Shown here piece by piece: positions 43,113 through 51,270 of a stretch of 64,000 nucleotides of DNA. The notes below the pieces were generated by a model. It searched no databases. It was not told the DNA's origin and was given only the letters and a program-made list of their open reading frames with translations. The position numbers and the translations under genes are program-made. Positions within the stretch are counted from its first letter, which is position 1. Each line of letters starts with the position of its first letter. The stretch is taken from the NCBI RefSeq assembly GCF_049116215.1, contig NZ_JAGDZB010000003.1, positions 248,001 through 312,000 on the forward strand, written 5' to 3'. Origin of the DNA: Shimia sp049116215. Lineage in GTDB: Bacteria > Pseudomonadota > Alphaproteobacteria > Rhodobacterales > Rhodobacteraceae.

Positions 43113-43418
43113 TTAGGACTTTGGCAGGTCGCGATCCAGCGCTTCCAGAGAACCCATGCGGGCTTTGCCGTCTGCCATTGCTGGCAGTTCCATGGAAGCA
43201 CAGGTGCCTGCGTCAACCAGTTTCCAGGCGTTGCCCTGGTAGTCAGTAGTGGAAGTACCGGCGCATGTGGTGCCTGGGCCTGCGGCGCAGTCGTTCTGAC
43301 CTGCGAGGGAAACGCCGTAGCACTTCTCTTTTTCAGCGGCCACTGCGGTGGTGGCGTGTGCGGACAGGGCTGCTGCTACGGCGCTTGCTACTGCGAGGGT
43401 TTTTACGGTGTTGGACAT
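43113..43418 (-). CDS. bufA: Bufferin-like RiPP precursor (DUF2282), paralogue 1
   Basis: A 101-residue precursor: signal peptide about 1-28 (VKTLAVASAVAAALSAHATTAVA), then EKEKCYGVSLAGQNDCAAG, TTCAGTSTTDYQGNAW and AGTCASMELPAM. Cysteines are at 33, 44, 52 and 73. Known bufferins are exported peptides whose cysteines become thiooxazoles that chelate copper and protect the cell. Start ATG 43418 is chosen because it begins the signal peptide; an upstream in-frame extension to 43493 does not encode one. The 255-base region upstream is where regulation must act. Confidence 0.93.
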   Translation of the reverse strand: MSNTVKTLAVASAVAAALSAHATTAVAAEKEKCYGVSLAGQNDCAAGPGTTCAGTSTTDYQGNAWKLVDAGTCASMELPAMADGKARMGSLEALDRDLPKS

Positions 43419-43583
43419 TGGTTCTCTTCCCTTGTGAATGTCTAAAACTCGGCCGCCTTGCTGACCTGTGTGTGATCGTTTGCTCGGTGGCATGAGTAGA
43501 GATTAGGGGGAGGGCACGCTCAAAGGCCAATCACGGGGCTGTGTGTCACAGACGCGTTAGATGGCGTGACGGTTTCGTGAAGA

Positions 43584-43597
43584 TTCCAGCGCTGGAA
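43584..43597. promoter_or_regulatory. Perfect 14-base palindrome upstream of the bufferin operon
   Basis: TTCCAGCGCTGGAA is a perfect inverted repeat 166-179 bases before the first bufA start, in the gap after thrS. It could be an operator for the bufferin operon. I could not identify an extracytoplasmic-sigma promoter of the GTAACC type that is known to drive Caulobacter bufferin genes. Confidence 0.4.
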
Positions 43598-43622
43598 GGT
43601 TAGTTTTCCTTCAAAATTGAAA

Positions 43623-43653
43623 CAGGCGCGTCCGGTTTCCCGTAACGCGCCTG
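43623..43653 (-). terminator. Probable terminator of thrS
   Basis: CAGGCGCGT (43623-43631) pairs with ACGCGCCTG (43645-43653) around a 13-base loop, 21 bases after the thrS stop. Downstream on the minus strand comes TTTCAATTTT, a weak U tract. Confidence 0.55.
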
Positions 43654-43673
43654 ATGAAATGTTGCAAAAGCCG

Positions 43674-45623
43674 TTAAGCCAAATCGGGCGGGGTTGCCTC
43701 TTGTGACAATTGGCTCACGATTTCGTCCAAAGACTGGACTTTGCTTTGCTTTTCGCCAAGGCGGCGGGTGGAGACCGTGCGCTCTTCCACCTCTTTCTTA
43801 CCAATCGCCAAGATCACCGGCACTTTGCCCACAGAGTGTTCGCGGACTTTGTAGTTGATCTTTTCGTTGCGCAAATCGGCCTCGGCACGCACGCCAGTGG
43901 CTTTCAGCGCTTCGACCACTTCGAGACAGTAATCATCTGCGTCTGACACAATGGCGGCCACAACCACCTGACGCGGGGCCAGCCAGAACGGCAGTTTGCC
44001 GGCGTGTTCTTCGATCAAGATGCCGATGAAGCGTTCAAACGAGCCCAGAGTAGCACGGTGCAACATGATCGGGCGGTGCTTTTCGCCATCCGCGCCAATG
44101 TAGGTTGCGTCCAGTCGCTCTGGTAGGTTTGGGTCCACCTGAAGCGTGCCACATTGCCAGTTCCGGCCAATGGCGTCGGTCAGGGTGAATTCAAGCTTAG
44201 GCCCGTAGAACGCACCTTCGCCTTCGAGGATCTCGAACTGGTGGCCCGCCGCATTACAGGCGTCGCCCAGAGCTTTCTCCGCGTAATCCCAGCTTTCGTC
44301 TGAACCAATCCGCTTCTCCGGACGGGTGGAGAGCTTGATGGTCCAATCGGTGAAGCCGAGGTCGGAATAGATCTCGGACAGGAAGTCGATGAACTTCTTG
44401 GTTTCCGAAGTGATCTGATCCTCGGCACAGAAGATGTGGCCATCGTCCTGGGTAAAGCCGCGCACGCGCATGATGCCATGCAGGGCACCGGACGGTTCAT
44501 AACGGGCGCAGGAGCCAAACTCCGCCATGCGCAATGGCAGGTCGCGGTAAGACTTCAGGCCTTGGTTGAACACCTGCACGTGGCACGGACAGTTCATTGG
44601 CTTAAGCGCGTTCACAGCCTTTTCGCGGGCGTGGTCTTCGTCCACTTCCACGATGAACATGTTTTCCTGGTACTTGTCCCAGTGCCCGGAGGCTTCCCAA
44701 AGCTTGCGGTCGACCACTTGAGGTGTGTTCACCTCAACATAGCCGCCGACTTCTTGCTTGCGGCGCATGTAGTCTTGCAAGGTGGTGTAGATGCGCCAGC
44801 CGTTGGGGTGCCAGAAGATTTGACCCGGGGCCTCTTCTTGCATGTGGAACAGGTTCATTTCTCGGCCCAGCTTGCGGTGGTCGCGTTTCTCGGCCTCTTC
44901 CAGCATGTGCAGGTGGGCTTTTAGGTCTTCTTTGTTCCTGAAGGCGACACCGTAGATACGCTGTAGCATCGCGCGGTCGCTGTCGCCGCGCCAGTAAGCG
45001 CCCGCCACGGACATGAGTTTGAAGCCGTCGGCTGGCACCTGACCGGTGTGTTGCAAATGCGGACCGCGGCAGAGGTCTTGCCAATGGCCGTGCCAATACA
45101 TGCGTAGCGGCTCGTCCCCGGGAATGGCATCGATCAGCTCTACCTTATATGGCTCGTTGTTGGCCTCGTAGAACTTCACCGCGCGGTCACGATCCCAGAC
45201 CTCGGTGGTCACGGGCTCACGTTTGTTGATGATCTCTTTCATCTTCTTTTCGATGCGGCTGAGATCTTCGGGTGTAAAAGGCTCTTCACGATCAAAGTCA
45301 TAGTACCAGCCGTTTTGGATCACTGGGCCAATGGTGACTTTCACATCGGGCCAGATTTCCTGCACCGCGCGCGCCATGATGTGGGCGCAGTCGTGCCGGA
45401 TCAGCTCGAGCGCTTCTGCGTCGCTGTCTTTGAGGGTGTTGATCGCAATGGACGCGTCCGCTTCAATCGGCCATTGCAGGTCCCAGTGCTGGCCATCCAC
45501 AGTTGCGGAAATGGCCTTTTTGCCAAGGGAAGTCGAGATCGACGATGCGACCTCAAGAGGGGTTGTGCCGCTCTCGTAAGAACGTGCGTTACCATCAGGA
45601 AAAGTAAGGGAAATTTCGGCCAT
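43674..45623 (-). CDS. thrS: Threonyl-tRNA synthetase
   Basis: A 649-residue class II synthetase that charges tRNA-Thr and edits mischarged Ser. It has an N-terminal TGS domain (about 1-62), an editing domain (about 68-225) with HDCAHIMARAVQ, a catalytic core containing MNCPCHVQVFN (zinc ligands), EFGSCARYEPSG and FTQDDGHIFC, and an anticodon-binding domain near the end. ATG 45623 gives the standard MAEISLTFPDG start; the longer frame to 45719 would not. Confidence 0.97.
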   Translation of the reverse strand: MAEISLTFPDGNARSYESGTTPLEVASSISTSLGKKAISATVDGQHWDLQWPIEADASIAINTLKDSDAEALELIRHDCAHIMARAVQEIWPDVKVTIGPVIQNGWYYDFDREEPFTPEDLSRIEKKMKEIINKREPVTTEVWDRDRAVKFYEANNEPYKVELIDAIPGDEPLRMYWHGHWQDLCRGPHLQHTGQVPADGFKLMSVAGAYWRGDSDRAMLQRIYGVAFRNKEDLKAHLHMLEEAEKRDHRKLGREMNLFHMQEEAPGQIFWHPNGWRIYTTLQDYMRRKQEVGGYVEVNTPQVVDRKLWEASGHWDKYQENMFIVEVDEDHAREKAVNALKPMNCPCHVQVFNQGLKSYRDLPLRMAEFGSCARYEPSGALHGIMRVRGFTQDDGHIFCAEDQITSETKKFIDFLSEIYSDLGFTDWTIKLSTRPEKRIGSDESWDYAEKALGDACNAAGHQFEILEGEGAFYGPKLEFTLTDAIGRNWQCGTLQVDPNLPERLDATYIGADGEKHRPIMLHRATLGSFERFIGILIEEHAGKLPFWLAPRQVVVAAIVSDADDYCLEVVEALKATGVRAEADLRNEKINYKVREHSVGKVPVILAIGKKEVEERTVSTRRLGEKQSKVQSLDEIVSQLSQEATPPDLA

Positions 45624-45783
45624 TAGCCTCAAGCTCCTCGTCAGTTTGGCGCCCACGGAACGCCCGGTTGCGGGTATATGGTTCGGCGCTTTCATGAACC
45701 TTGGGAAGAGGCAAGTCAAGCGGGGTTTATCCCGTCTGCGCAGAGGGTTAAGGTCAGATCAAATTAGGGAGAAACAATAAGCC

Positions 45784-46545
45784 ATGAGCGTCACGCAGTT
45801 TTTTGACACGCCGCAAGGGCGGCGCATTGCCTATCACAAAAGCGGCGACACAGGCCCAACGGTGGTTTTCCTAGGTGGGCTGAAATCTGACATGGAAGGC
45901 ACTAAGGCGGTGCATCTGGAGGCCTGGGCGCAGGCGCGGGGGCAGAAGTTTTTGCGGTTTGACTACTCCGGGCATGGTGAAAGTGATGGCGCGTTTGAGG
46001 ACGGCTGTATAGGAGATTGGCACGAAGACACGGTTGCGGCGCTCAATGCTTTGACAGATGGGCCATTGATTGTGGTAGGGTCGTCGATGGGAGGTTGGCA
46101 GGCGCTGTTGTTGGCCAAGGCGATGCCGGAGCGCATTGCCGGAATGGTGACCATTGCCGCCGCGCCGGATTTCACCGAAGACAGCTATTGGGCAGGTTTC
46201 ACGCCGGAGCAGAAAGCGCAGCTTGAAGCGGAAGGGCAGGTGGCTTTGCCGTCTGACTATATGGAGCCCTACATCATCACCAGGCGCATGATTGAGGATG
46301 GTCGCGACCGGCTGGTGCTGCGTACCACTTTGACGCTGCCCTTCCCGGTGCGATTCCTGCAAGGCACAGAAGACACGGCGGTAGACAGTTCCGTGGCCTA
46401 TCGCTTGCTCGATCACGCGGAAGGTGAAGACATTCAGCTGCTTATGGTCAAAGGAAAGGACCATCGCTTCTCTGATACAATTTGTCTAAAATTGATCGAA
46501 AGTAAGGTTGAGGAGGTGATTTTGGCCCCTCTAGTTTCACAATGA
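45784..46545 (+). CDS. Alpha/beta hydrolase (dienelactone-hydrolase/esterase-like)
   Basis: A 253-residue cytosolic hydrolase: VVFLGGLKSDMEGTKAV, RFDYSGHGESDG, nucleophile elbow GSSMGGW with Ser101, acid region QGTEDTAVD, and the C-terminal His in GKDHRFSD. It resembles small palmitoyl-esterase/ABHD-like serine hydrolases of bacteria. It heads a coupled operon: the next gene starts inside its stop codon (ATGA). Substrate unknown. Confidence 0.85.
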   Translation: MSVTQFFDTPQGRRIAYHKSGDTGPTVVFLGGLKSDMEGTKAVHLEAWAQARGQKFLRFDYSGHGESDGAFEDGCIGDWHEDTVAALNALTDGPLIVVGSSMGGWQALLLAKAMPERIAGMVTIAAAPDFTEDSYWAGFTPEQKAQLEAEGQVALPSDYMEPYIITRRMIEDGRDRLVLRTTLTLPFPVRFLQGTEDTAVDSSVAYRLLDHAEGEDIQLLMVKGKDHRFSDTICLKLIESKVEEVILAPLVSQ

Positions 46546-47528
46546 GGACATTTGGGCGCTTTTTAGGCCGGTTGCTTCTGGTTGTGGTCTTGTGCGTGGG
46601 GGCGGCGTTTGTTTTTGGCCCCTATGAACAAATTTCCTTGACGCCCACTGTGCAGGATGCCGACATCGGCTCCGACGTGGATGCGTACTTCGCTGCGCAG
46701 GAAGCGCGGTTTGAGGACATCACGACGGGCACGGAGAAGCGGGTCGTTTGGCATTCAGAGCGCGGTGAAAAGACGCCTGTGGTACTGGTCTATGTGCATG
46801 GGTTTTCGGCCACCTCTGAAGAAATCCGTCCGGTGCCTGATCGCGTAGCCGAGGCGCTTGGCGCGAACTTGGTTTACACACGGCTTCAAGGGCACGGGCG
46901 TGATGGGGTGGCATTGGCAGAGGCCACTGCGCAAGGCTGGGTCAATGATGTGGCAGAAGCCCTAAACGTGGCGCGCCGTATTGGCGACGTCGTGGTGGTG
47001 ATGGGCACATCTACCGGAGGCACTGTAATGGCGGCGTTGGCTGATCAGCCCGACGTTATGGCAGGTGTAGCAGGCATGATCTTTGTGTCCCCGAATTTTG
47101 GGATCAGAGCGCCTGCAGCCAAATTGCTGACCTGGCCTGCCGCGCGTTATTGGGTGCCTGTCGTGGCCGGCAAGGATCGTTCCTTTGAGCCGGCAAACGA
47201 GGCCCACGCGACCTATTGGACGCATGAATATCCAACAGTGGCCGTCATGCAGATGGCGGCGTTGGTGAAAGCGGTGTCTAAGAAAGATCATGGGAAGGCG
47301 CTGGTGCCCGCGTTATTTTGGTTCTCCGAAGGCGATCAAGTTGTAGAGGCAGCTCGCACACAGGACGTGGCGACACGCTGGGGACGGGAAGCCACGGTGC
47401 AAATTCAACAACCGATGGCGGGGGCAGATCCTCAGGAGCATGTGATTGCAGGAGACATTCGCTCCCCTGCCGAAAATGAACGTGCGATTGAATTTTTTAC
47501 AAATTTTGTCAATGGATTGACGCGATGA
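46542..47528 (+). CDS. Membrane-anchored alpha/beta hydrolase
   Basis: A 328-residue protein with an N-terminal anchor helix (about 9-27, LLLVVVLCVGAAFVFG) and an esterase-like fold: VLVYVHGFSATSEE, nucleophile elbow MGTSTGGT, SPNFGIRAP, and a C-terminal acid/His region (EGDQVVEA, DPQEHVIAG). The anchor suggests a periplasm-facing carboxylesterase. Four-base ATGA overlaps link it to both neighbours. Confidence 0.82.
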   Translation: MRTFGRFLGRLLLVVVLCVGAAFVFGPYEQISLTPTVQDADIGSDVDAYFAAQEARFEDITTGTEKRVVWHSERGEKTPVVLVYVHGFSATSEEIRPVPDRVAEALGANLVYTRLQGHGRDGVALAEATAQGWVNDVAEALNVARRIGDVVVVMGTSTGGTVMAALADQPDVMAGVAGMIFVSPNFGIRAPAAKLLTWPAARYWVPVVAGKDRSFEPANEAHATYWTHEYPTVAVMQMAALVKAVSKKDHGKALVPALFWFSEGDQVVEAARTQDVATRWGREATVQIQQPMAGADPQEHVIAGDIRSPAENERAIEFFTNFVNGLTR

Positions 47529-47983
47529 GTTCAAGTGGTGATGGGGTGGGGCAGCGGGTGAGTTTGATTACTCTGGCTGTCAAAGATGTGCAGGCTTCCG
47601 CACGGTTTTACGATGCGCTTGGCTGGCAACGCGCTACCGGCCCCGATGACCCAGAAGAGGTTGTGGCCTACAATCTGATTGGCCAGACCTTAGGGTTGTA
47701 TTCTAAGGCGATGCTGGCTGAGGACTTGGGCATTCCTGAAGACGCCATTGGTGGCTTTTCGGGCATGACATTGGCCTACAATGTGGCCACCAAAGAAGAG
47801 GTTGCACCGGTGCTGGAGCTGGCGGTGCAGGCCGGGGGGCGGATTTTGAAGCCTGCCGGTGAGATCTTTTGGGGCGGGTATATCGGGTATTTTTGTGATC
47901 CGGACGGACATGTCTGGGAGGTGGCGTTTAATCCCTATTCGCCGCTTGGCGAAGATGGCGCGTTTCGTTGGGGCGGATATTGA
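47525..47983 (+). CDS. VOC-superfamily glyoxalase/bleomycin-resistance-like protein
   Basis: A 152-residue vicinal-oxygen-chelate protein: RVSLITLAVKDVQASARFYDALGWQRAT, a central VAYNLIGQTLGLYS, and YIGYFCDPDGHVWEVAFNP with the usual DPDGxxWE end. The usual first metal His of glyoxalase I is replaced, as in many functionally unassigned members. It is the third gene of the coupled hydrolase operon. Confidence 0.85.
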   Translation: MSSSGDGVGQRVSLITLAVKDVQASARFYDALGWQRATGPDDPEEVVAYNLIGQTLGLYSKAMLAEDLGIPEDAIGGFSGMTLAYNVATKEEVAPVLELAVQAGGRILKPAGEIFWGGYIGYFCDPDGHVWEVAFNPYSPLGEDGAFRWGGY

Positions 47984-48065
47984 CGGTTTGTGACAGGACG
48001 GCTTGACCTGATGGCCCGCTCTGTCACAGTTACTCACAACAAAAAGAGTAAATAAGGGGTAGAGC

Positions 48066-48776
48066 ATGCAGGAGCCTATCGTTCTGCTGCCGGGGATGAT
48101 GTGTGATGCGCGATTGTTTGCGCATCAGGTCGCGGATTTGTCGAAAGATCATTTGGTGACGGTGGCACCGATCACACAAGGCGAGCGGATCAGCGAAATT
48201 GCCTCGTCTTTGATCCCGCATTTGCCACCGAAGTTTGCCCTCGCTGGTCTGAGCATGGGTGGCATTGTTGCGATGGAGTTGCTGCGCAAAATACCGGACC
48301 GCATCACCCGTGTCGCGTTTATGGACACAAACCCTTTGGCGGAAACCCCGGCCAGTGCGGCGAGTTATGAGCCGTTGATAGTTGGCGCGCGCGCCGGGCG
48401 TTTGGATGAGGTTTTGGCCGAGTTTATGCGGCCGGAGTATCTGGCGCCCACGGTTCAGCGCAACGAAGTGATGGCCAAAGTGTTGGAGATGGGGCGCAGT
48501 CTTGGGCCGGAGGTGTTGGTGCGTCAGGCGCGGGCATTGCAACGACGTCCTGATCAGCAGGGCGCATTACGGCGGTGCAAATGTCCCGCTTTGGTATTGT
48601 GTGGTGAACACGACGGGCTGACGCCGGTGAAGCGGCACAGTTTTATGGCCGAGCTGATCCCCTATGCGGAGTTGGAGGTTATTCCCGGTGCCGGGCATCT
48701 CCCGACGCTGGAACAACCGGAGTTGACCACACAGGCGTTGCGCCGATGGATGGAGCAACCTTTGGTGCTGCGGTGA
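48066..48776 (+). CDS. Alpha/beta hydrolase
   Basis: A 236-residue hydrolase: IVLLPGMMCDARLFAHQV, nucleophile elbow LAGLSMGGIVAMELL, acid region GEHDGLTPVKR, and the catalytic His in GAGHLPTLEQPE. It is typical of the 3-oxoadipate enol-lactonase/BioH-like soluble group. The 82-base gap after the VOC gene may hold its own promoter. Substrate unknown. Confidence 0.87.
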   Translation: MQEPIVLLPGMMCDARLFAHQVADLSKDHLVTVAPITQGERISEIASSLIPHLPPKFALAGLSMGGIVAMELLRKIPDRITRVAFMDTNPLAETPASAASYEPLIVGARAGRLDEVLAEFMRPEYLAPTVQRNEVMAKVLEMGRSLGPEVLVRQARALQRRPDQQGALRRCKCPALVLCGEHDGLTPVKRHSFMAELIPYAELEVIPGAGHLPTLEQPELTTQALRRWMEQPLVLR

Positions 48777-48818
48777 AACGTCTATATCTGCTCAAGTACT
48801 AAACGTTTCTGGCGGCGT

Positions 48819-49808
48819 TTAGACCGCCAACTCCTGCATGACTTCCGCGGCCATCTTGAAAGATTTTAGCCGGGCTTGATGATCATGGATCATGCCGGTC
48901 AACATGATCTCATCCGGTTGATAGCGGTCGATCATGTCGCGCAGTTGAGCAGCCACGGTGGCTTTGGTGCCAACAGCTGTCACGCGGAGCGCCGCATTCA
49001 CCAGCCGCGCCTCTGCGGGGCTGGCGACGTCTTCGAATGTATCGACGGGTGTGGGAAGGGGGCCTGGCGTGCCCTTGCGCAGGTTGAGGAATCCTTGTTG
49101 TGGCGAGGTGCGCAACCGGCGTGCTTCCTCCTCTGTGTCAGCCACAAAGACATTGGCGGCTATCATAAAACGTGGTTTGGATGTTTCGCCGGCGGTGAAC
49201 CTGTGGCGGTACAACGCAGCGGCCTCTTCCAGCGCATCCGGGGCAAAATGGGAGGCAAAAGCGTAAGGCAGGCCGAGTTGTGCCGCCAATTGTGCGCCAA
49301 ACAAGCTGGATCCAAGGACCCAAATTGGCACTCTGGTGCCTTCGCCTGGAATGGCTCGGACCGGTTGATCTCCCTTTGATTTTTGGAATAACTCAATGAG
49401 TTCAACCACATCGTGTGGGAAACGGTCAGCCCCGGCCATGCCGCGCCGCAGGGCAGCGGCGGTTTTCATATCGGTGCCGGGGGCACGGCCAAGACCAAGA
49501 TCAACCCGGTCCGGATAAAGCGTTGCCAGGGTGCCAAACTGTTCTGCGACAACCAAAGGCGGATGGTTAGGCAACATGATACCGCCAGAGCCCACCCGCA
49601 TGGCTTTTGTGGCGGCCAGGATTTGTCCAATCAGGACGGCGGTGGCAGAGGAAGCAATACCCGGCATGTTGTGATGCTCCGCAACCCAATAGCGGGTGAA
49701 ACCCCATTGCTCAGCATGTCTCGCCAGATCCAGCGAGTTGTGCAGTGCATCCGACGCACTGCCGCCATCGGGAATCGGCGACAGGTCAAGCAGGGAATAG
49801 GGGATCAT
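48819..49808 (-). CDS. Luciferase-like flavin-dependent monooxygenase
   Basis: A 329-residue LLM-class protein, a FMNH2-dependent oxygenase or F420/FMN reductase of the bacterial luciferase group A. Characteristic are YSLLDLSPIPDGG, YWVAEHHNMPGIASSA, GSGGIMLPNHPPLVVAEQFGTL and DRVDLGLGRAPGTD. It resembles the YhbW/MsnO8 subgroup with many uncharacterised members. The substrate is unknown. It is transcribed singly, convergent with the hydrolase gene. Confidence 0.9.
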   Translation of the reverse strand: MIPYSLLDLSPIPDGGSASDALHNSLDLARHAEQWGFTRYWVAEHHNMPGIASSATAVLIGQILAATKAMRVGSGGIMLPNHPPLVVAEQFGTLATLYPDRVDLGLGRAPGTDMKTAAALRRGMAGADRFPHDVVELIELFQKSKGDQPVRAIPGEGTRVPIWVLGSSLFGAQLAAQLGLPYAFASHFAPDALEEAAALYRHRFTAGETSKPRFMIAANVFVADTEEEARRLRTSPQQGFLNLRKGTPGPLPTPVDTFEDVASPAEARLVNAALRVTAVGTKATVAAQLRDMIDRYQPDEIMLTGMIHDHQARLKSFKMAAEVMQELAV

Positions 49809-49892
49809 GGCGCGCTCCGGCTCTCACAAGGTTTTCAGCATATAGAAAGCCAAAGGCGGAAAGCTAGGGGGCGGTTTGGGCCGGACACAGAA

Positions 49893-49915
49893 AAGCGGGC
49901 CACGAGGACCCGCTT
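49893..49915 (-). terminator. Intrinsic terminator downstream of the DegT-type aminotransferase gene
   Basis: AAGCGGG (49893-49899) pairs with CCCGCTT (49909-49915), with one extra C-G pair past a mismatch. On the minus strand CTTTT follows. It lies 24 bases past the stop at 49939. Confidence 0.65.
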
Positions 49916-49938
49916 CTCCATAAAATTGGAGTGATTAA

Positions 49939-51156
49939 TTAGGTGCCGTAAGCTTTGACCGCGCCCATAACGTCTTCAGCGGCTCCGGTGAGGGCGCCGG
50001 CAATCAGGTCAAGCTCGTCGCGTTTCAGGCGGGCTGGCAGGCGCACGTCACAGGCGGCCATCAACATGGCTCGTGTTTGCGGAAGCTCTTGTTTCTCTGG
50101 CACAAACTGCCAGTTCCAAAAGGCGCGGGCGTTGTCAGTGGATTGGCCAAAGACCTGCACCTTTACACCGCGCGCATTGGCGGCGTCCTGGAAAGCCAGG
50201 ATTTGGGTGTTGTCCAAGCCTTCGAGGTTGAATTGGATTGAATCTGGTGCACGGTCTTCCGCCGCCAGCTTCTCTGGCACTTGCAACCACGGGGAAGCAT
50301 TCAATTTGTCCGCGACGTAGTCATGGTTAGCACGCCCATCACGCACGCGACGCGGCACCTCAGCCAATTGCGGACGGATGATTGCTGCGGAAAGGTTGGA
50401 GAGCCGCAGGTTGTAGAGCGGCAGTTGGTTCTGCCAGCGAGCAAAGGCTGCTTCCAACGCGCCAGTGTTGTCGCCTTCGGGCGCTTTGTGCTTTCTCCAG
50501 TTGTGCTCATAGGCGCCAGACATGATGACTGCGCGGGCAATCAGATCGGCGTCATCAGACACCATGATGCCACCTTCGCCAGCATTGATCAGCTTGTAGG
50601 ACTGAAAGGAAAAGCAGCCAACATGACCGATGGTACCGATATTGCGGCCATGCCATGTGGTGCCAAGGCTGTGGGCGGCGTCTTCGATCACCGGAATGTT
50701 GCGCGCCTCACACAGCGCCATGATGGCATCCATGTCAGAGGTGTGGCCGCGCATGTGGCTGATGATCACGGCGGAGATATTGTCGTCCAGGCGCGCTTCA
50801 AAGTCAGTCAAATCAATGCGGTAGTTGTCTCCCACTTCACAGAGCACCGGCACCAGATCAGCGTGCACAACAGACGAGGGCACTGCAGCGAAAGTGAAAC
50901 CTGGCAACAGCACGCGCGCATCACGCGGTAAGTCCAGCGCCTTTAGAGACAGGAACAGCGCAGCAGAGCAGGAGGAGACAGCCAAAGCGTATTTGCTGCC
51001 CAACATCGCTGCAAATTCGGATTCCAGCAGGGCAACAGGTGCATTTTCTGCGGCTGTGTAGCGGAACAGGTCACCGGATTCCAAAAGGCGTTCGATTTCT
51101 TCGCGGGCGGCGGCGGGAATAGGCTCGGCGTCATACACATTGGGAGGCAATGCCAT
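49939..51156 (-). CDS. DegT/DnrJ/EryC1/StrS-family aminotransferase
   Basis: A 405-residue PLP enzyme of the sugar-aminotransferase family: LGSKYALAVSSCSAALFLSLKAL, DAAHSLGTTW, and the Schiff-base lysine in GCFSFQSYKLINAGEGGIM. Members transaminate keto-sugars or scyllo-inosose, but some act in other pathways. No sugar-biosynthesis genes are nearby, so the substrate is open. ATG 51156 is preferred; a TTG three codons upstream is the alternative. A perfect palindrome lies upstream at 51179-51192. Confidence 0.88.
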   Translation of the reverse strand: MALPPNVYDAEPIPAAAREEIERLLESGDLFRYTAAENAPVALLESEFAAMLGSKYALAVSSCSAALFLSLKALDLPRDARVLLPGFTFAAVPSSVVHADLVPVLCEVGDNYRIDLTDFEARLDDNISAVIISHMRGHTSDMDAIMALCEARNIPVIEDAAHSLGTTWHGRNIGTIGHVGCFSFQSYKLINAGEGGIMVSDDADLIARAVIMSGAYEHNWRKHKAPEGDNTGALEAAFARWQNQLPLYNLRLSNLSAAIIRPQLAEVPRRVRDGRANHDYVADKLNASPWLQVPEKLAAEDRAPDSIQFNLEGLDNTQILAFQDAANARGVKVQVFGQSTDNARAFWNWQFVPEKQELPQTRAMLMAACDVRLPARLKRDELDLIAGALTGAAEDVMGAVKAYGT

Positions 51157-51178
51157 GGTTTTCAACTTTCTTAAGTTG

Positions 51179-51192
51179 TGTTTTCGAAAACA
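51179..51192. promoter_or_regulatory. Perfect 14-base palindrome upstream of the DegT-type gene
   Basis: TGTTTTCGAAAACA, starting 23 bases before the start at 51156. It is a candidate operator in a 114-base AT-richer gap after the puuB-like gene. Confidence 0.45.
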
Positions 51193-51270
51193 TAAAACAA
51201 AGAGCGGACGCAGGGAAGCGCAAACACGCGTTTTTGCGTGACAGGTCGATGAAAAAATGTCGCGGTTTTT

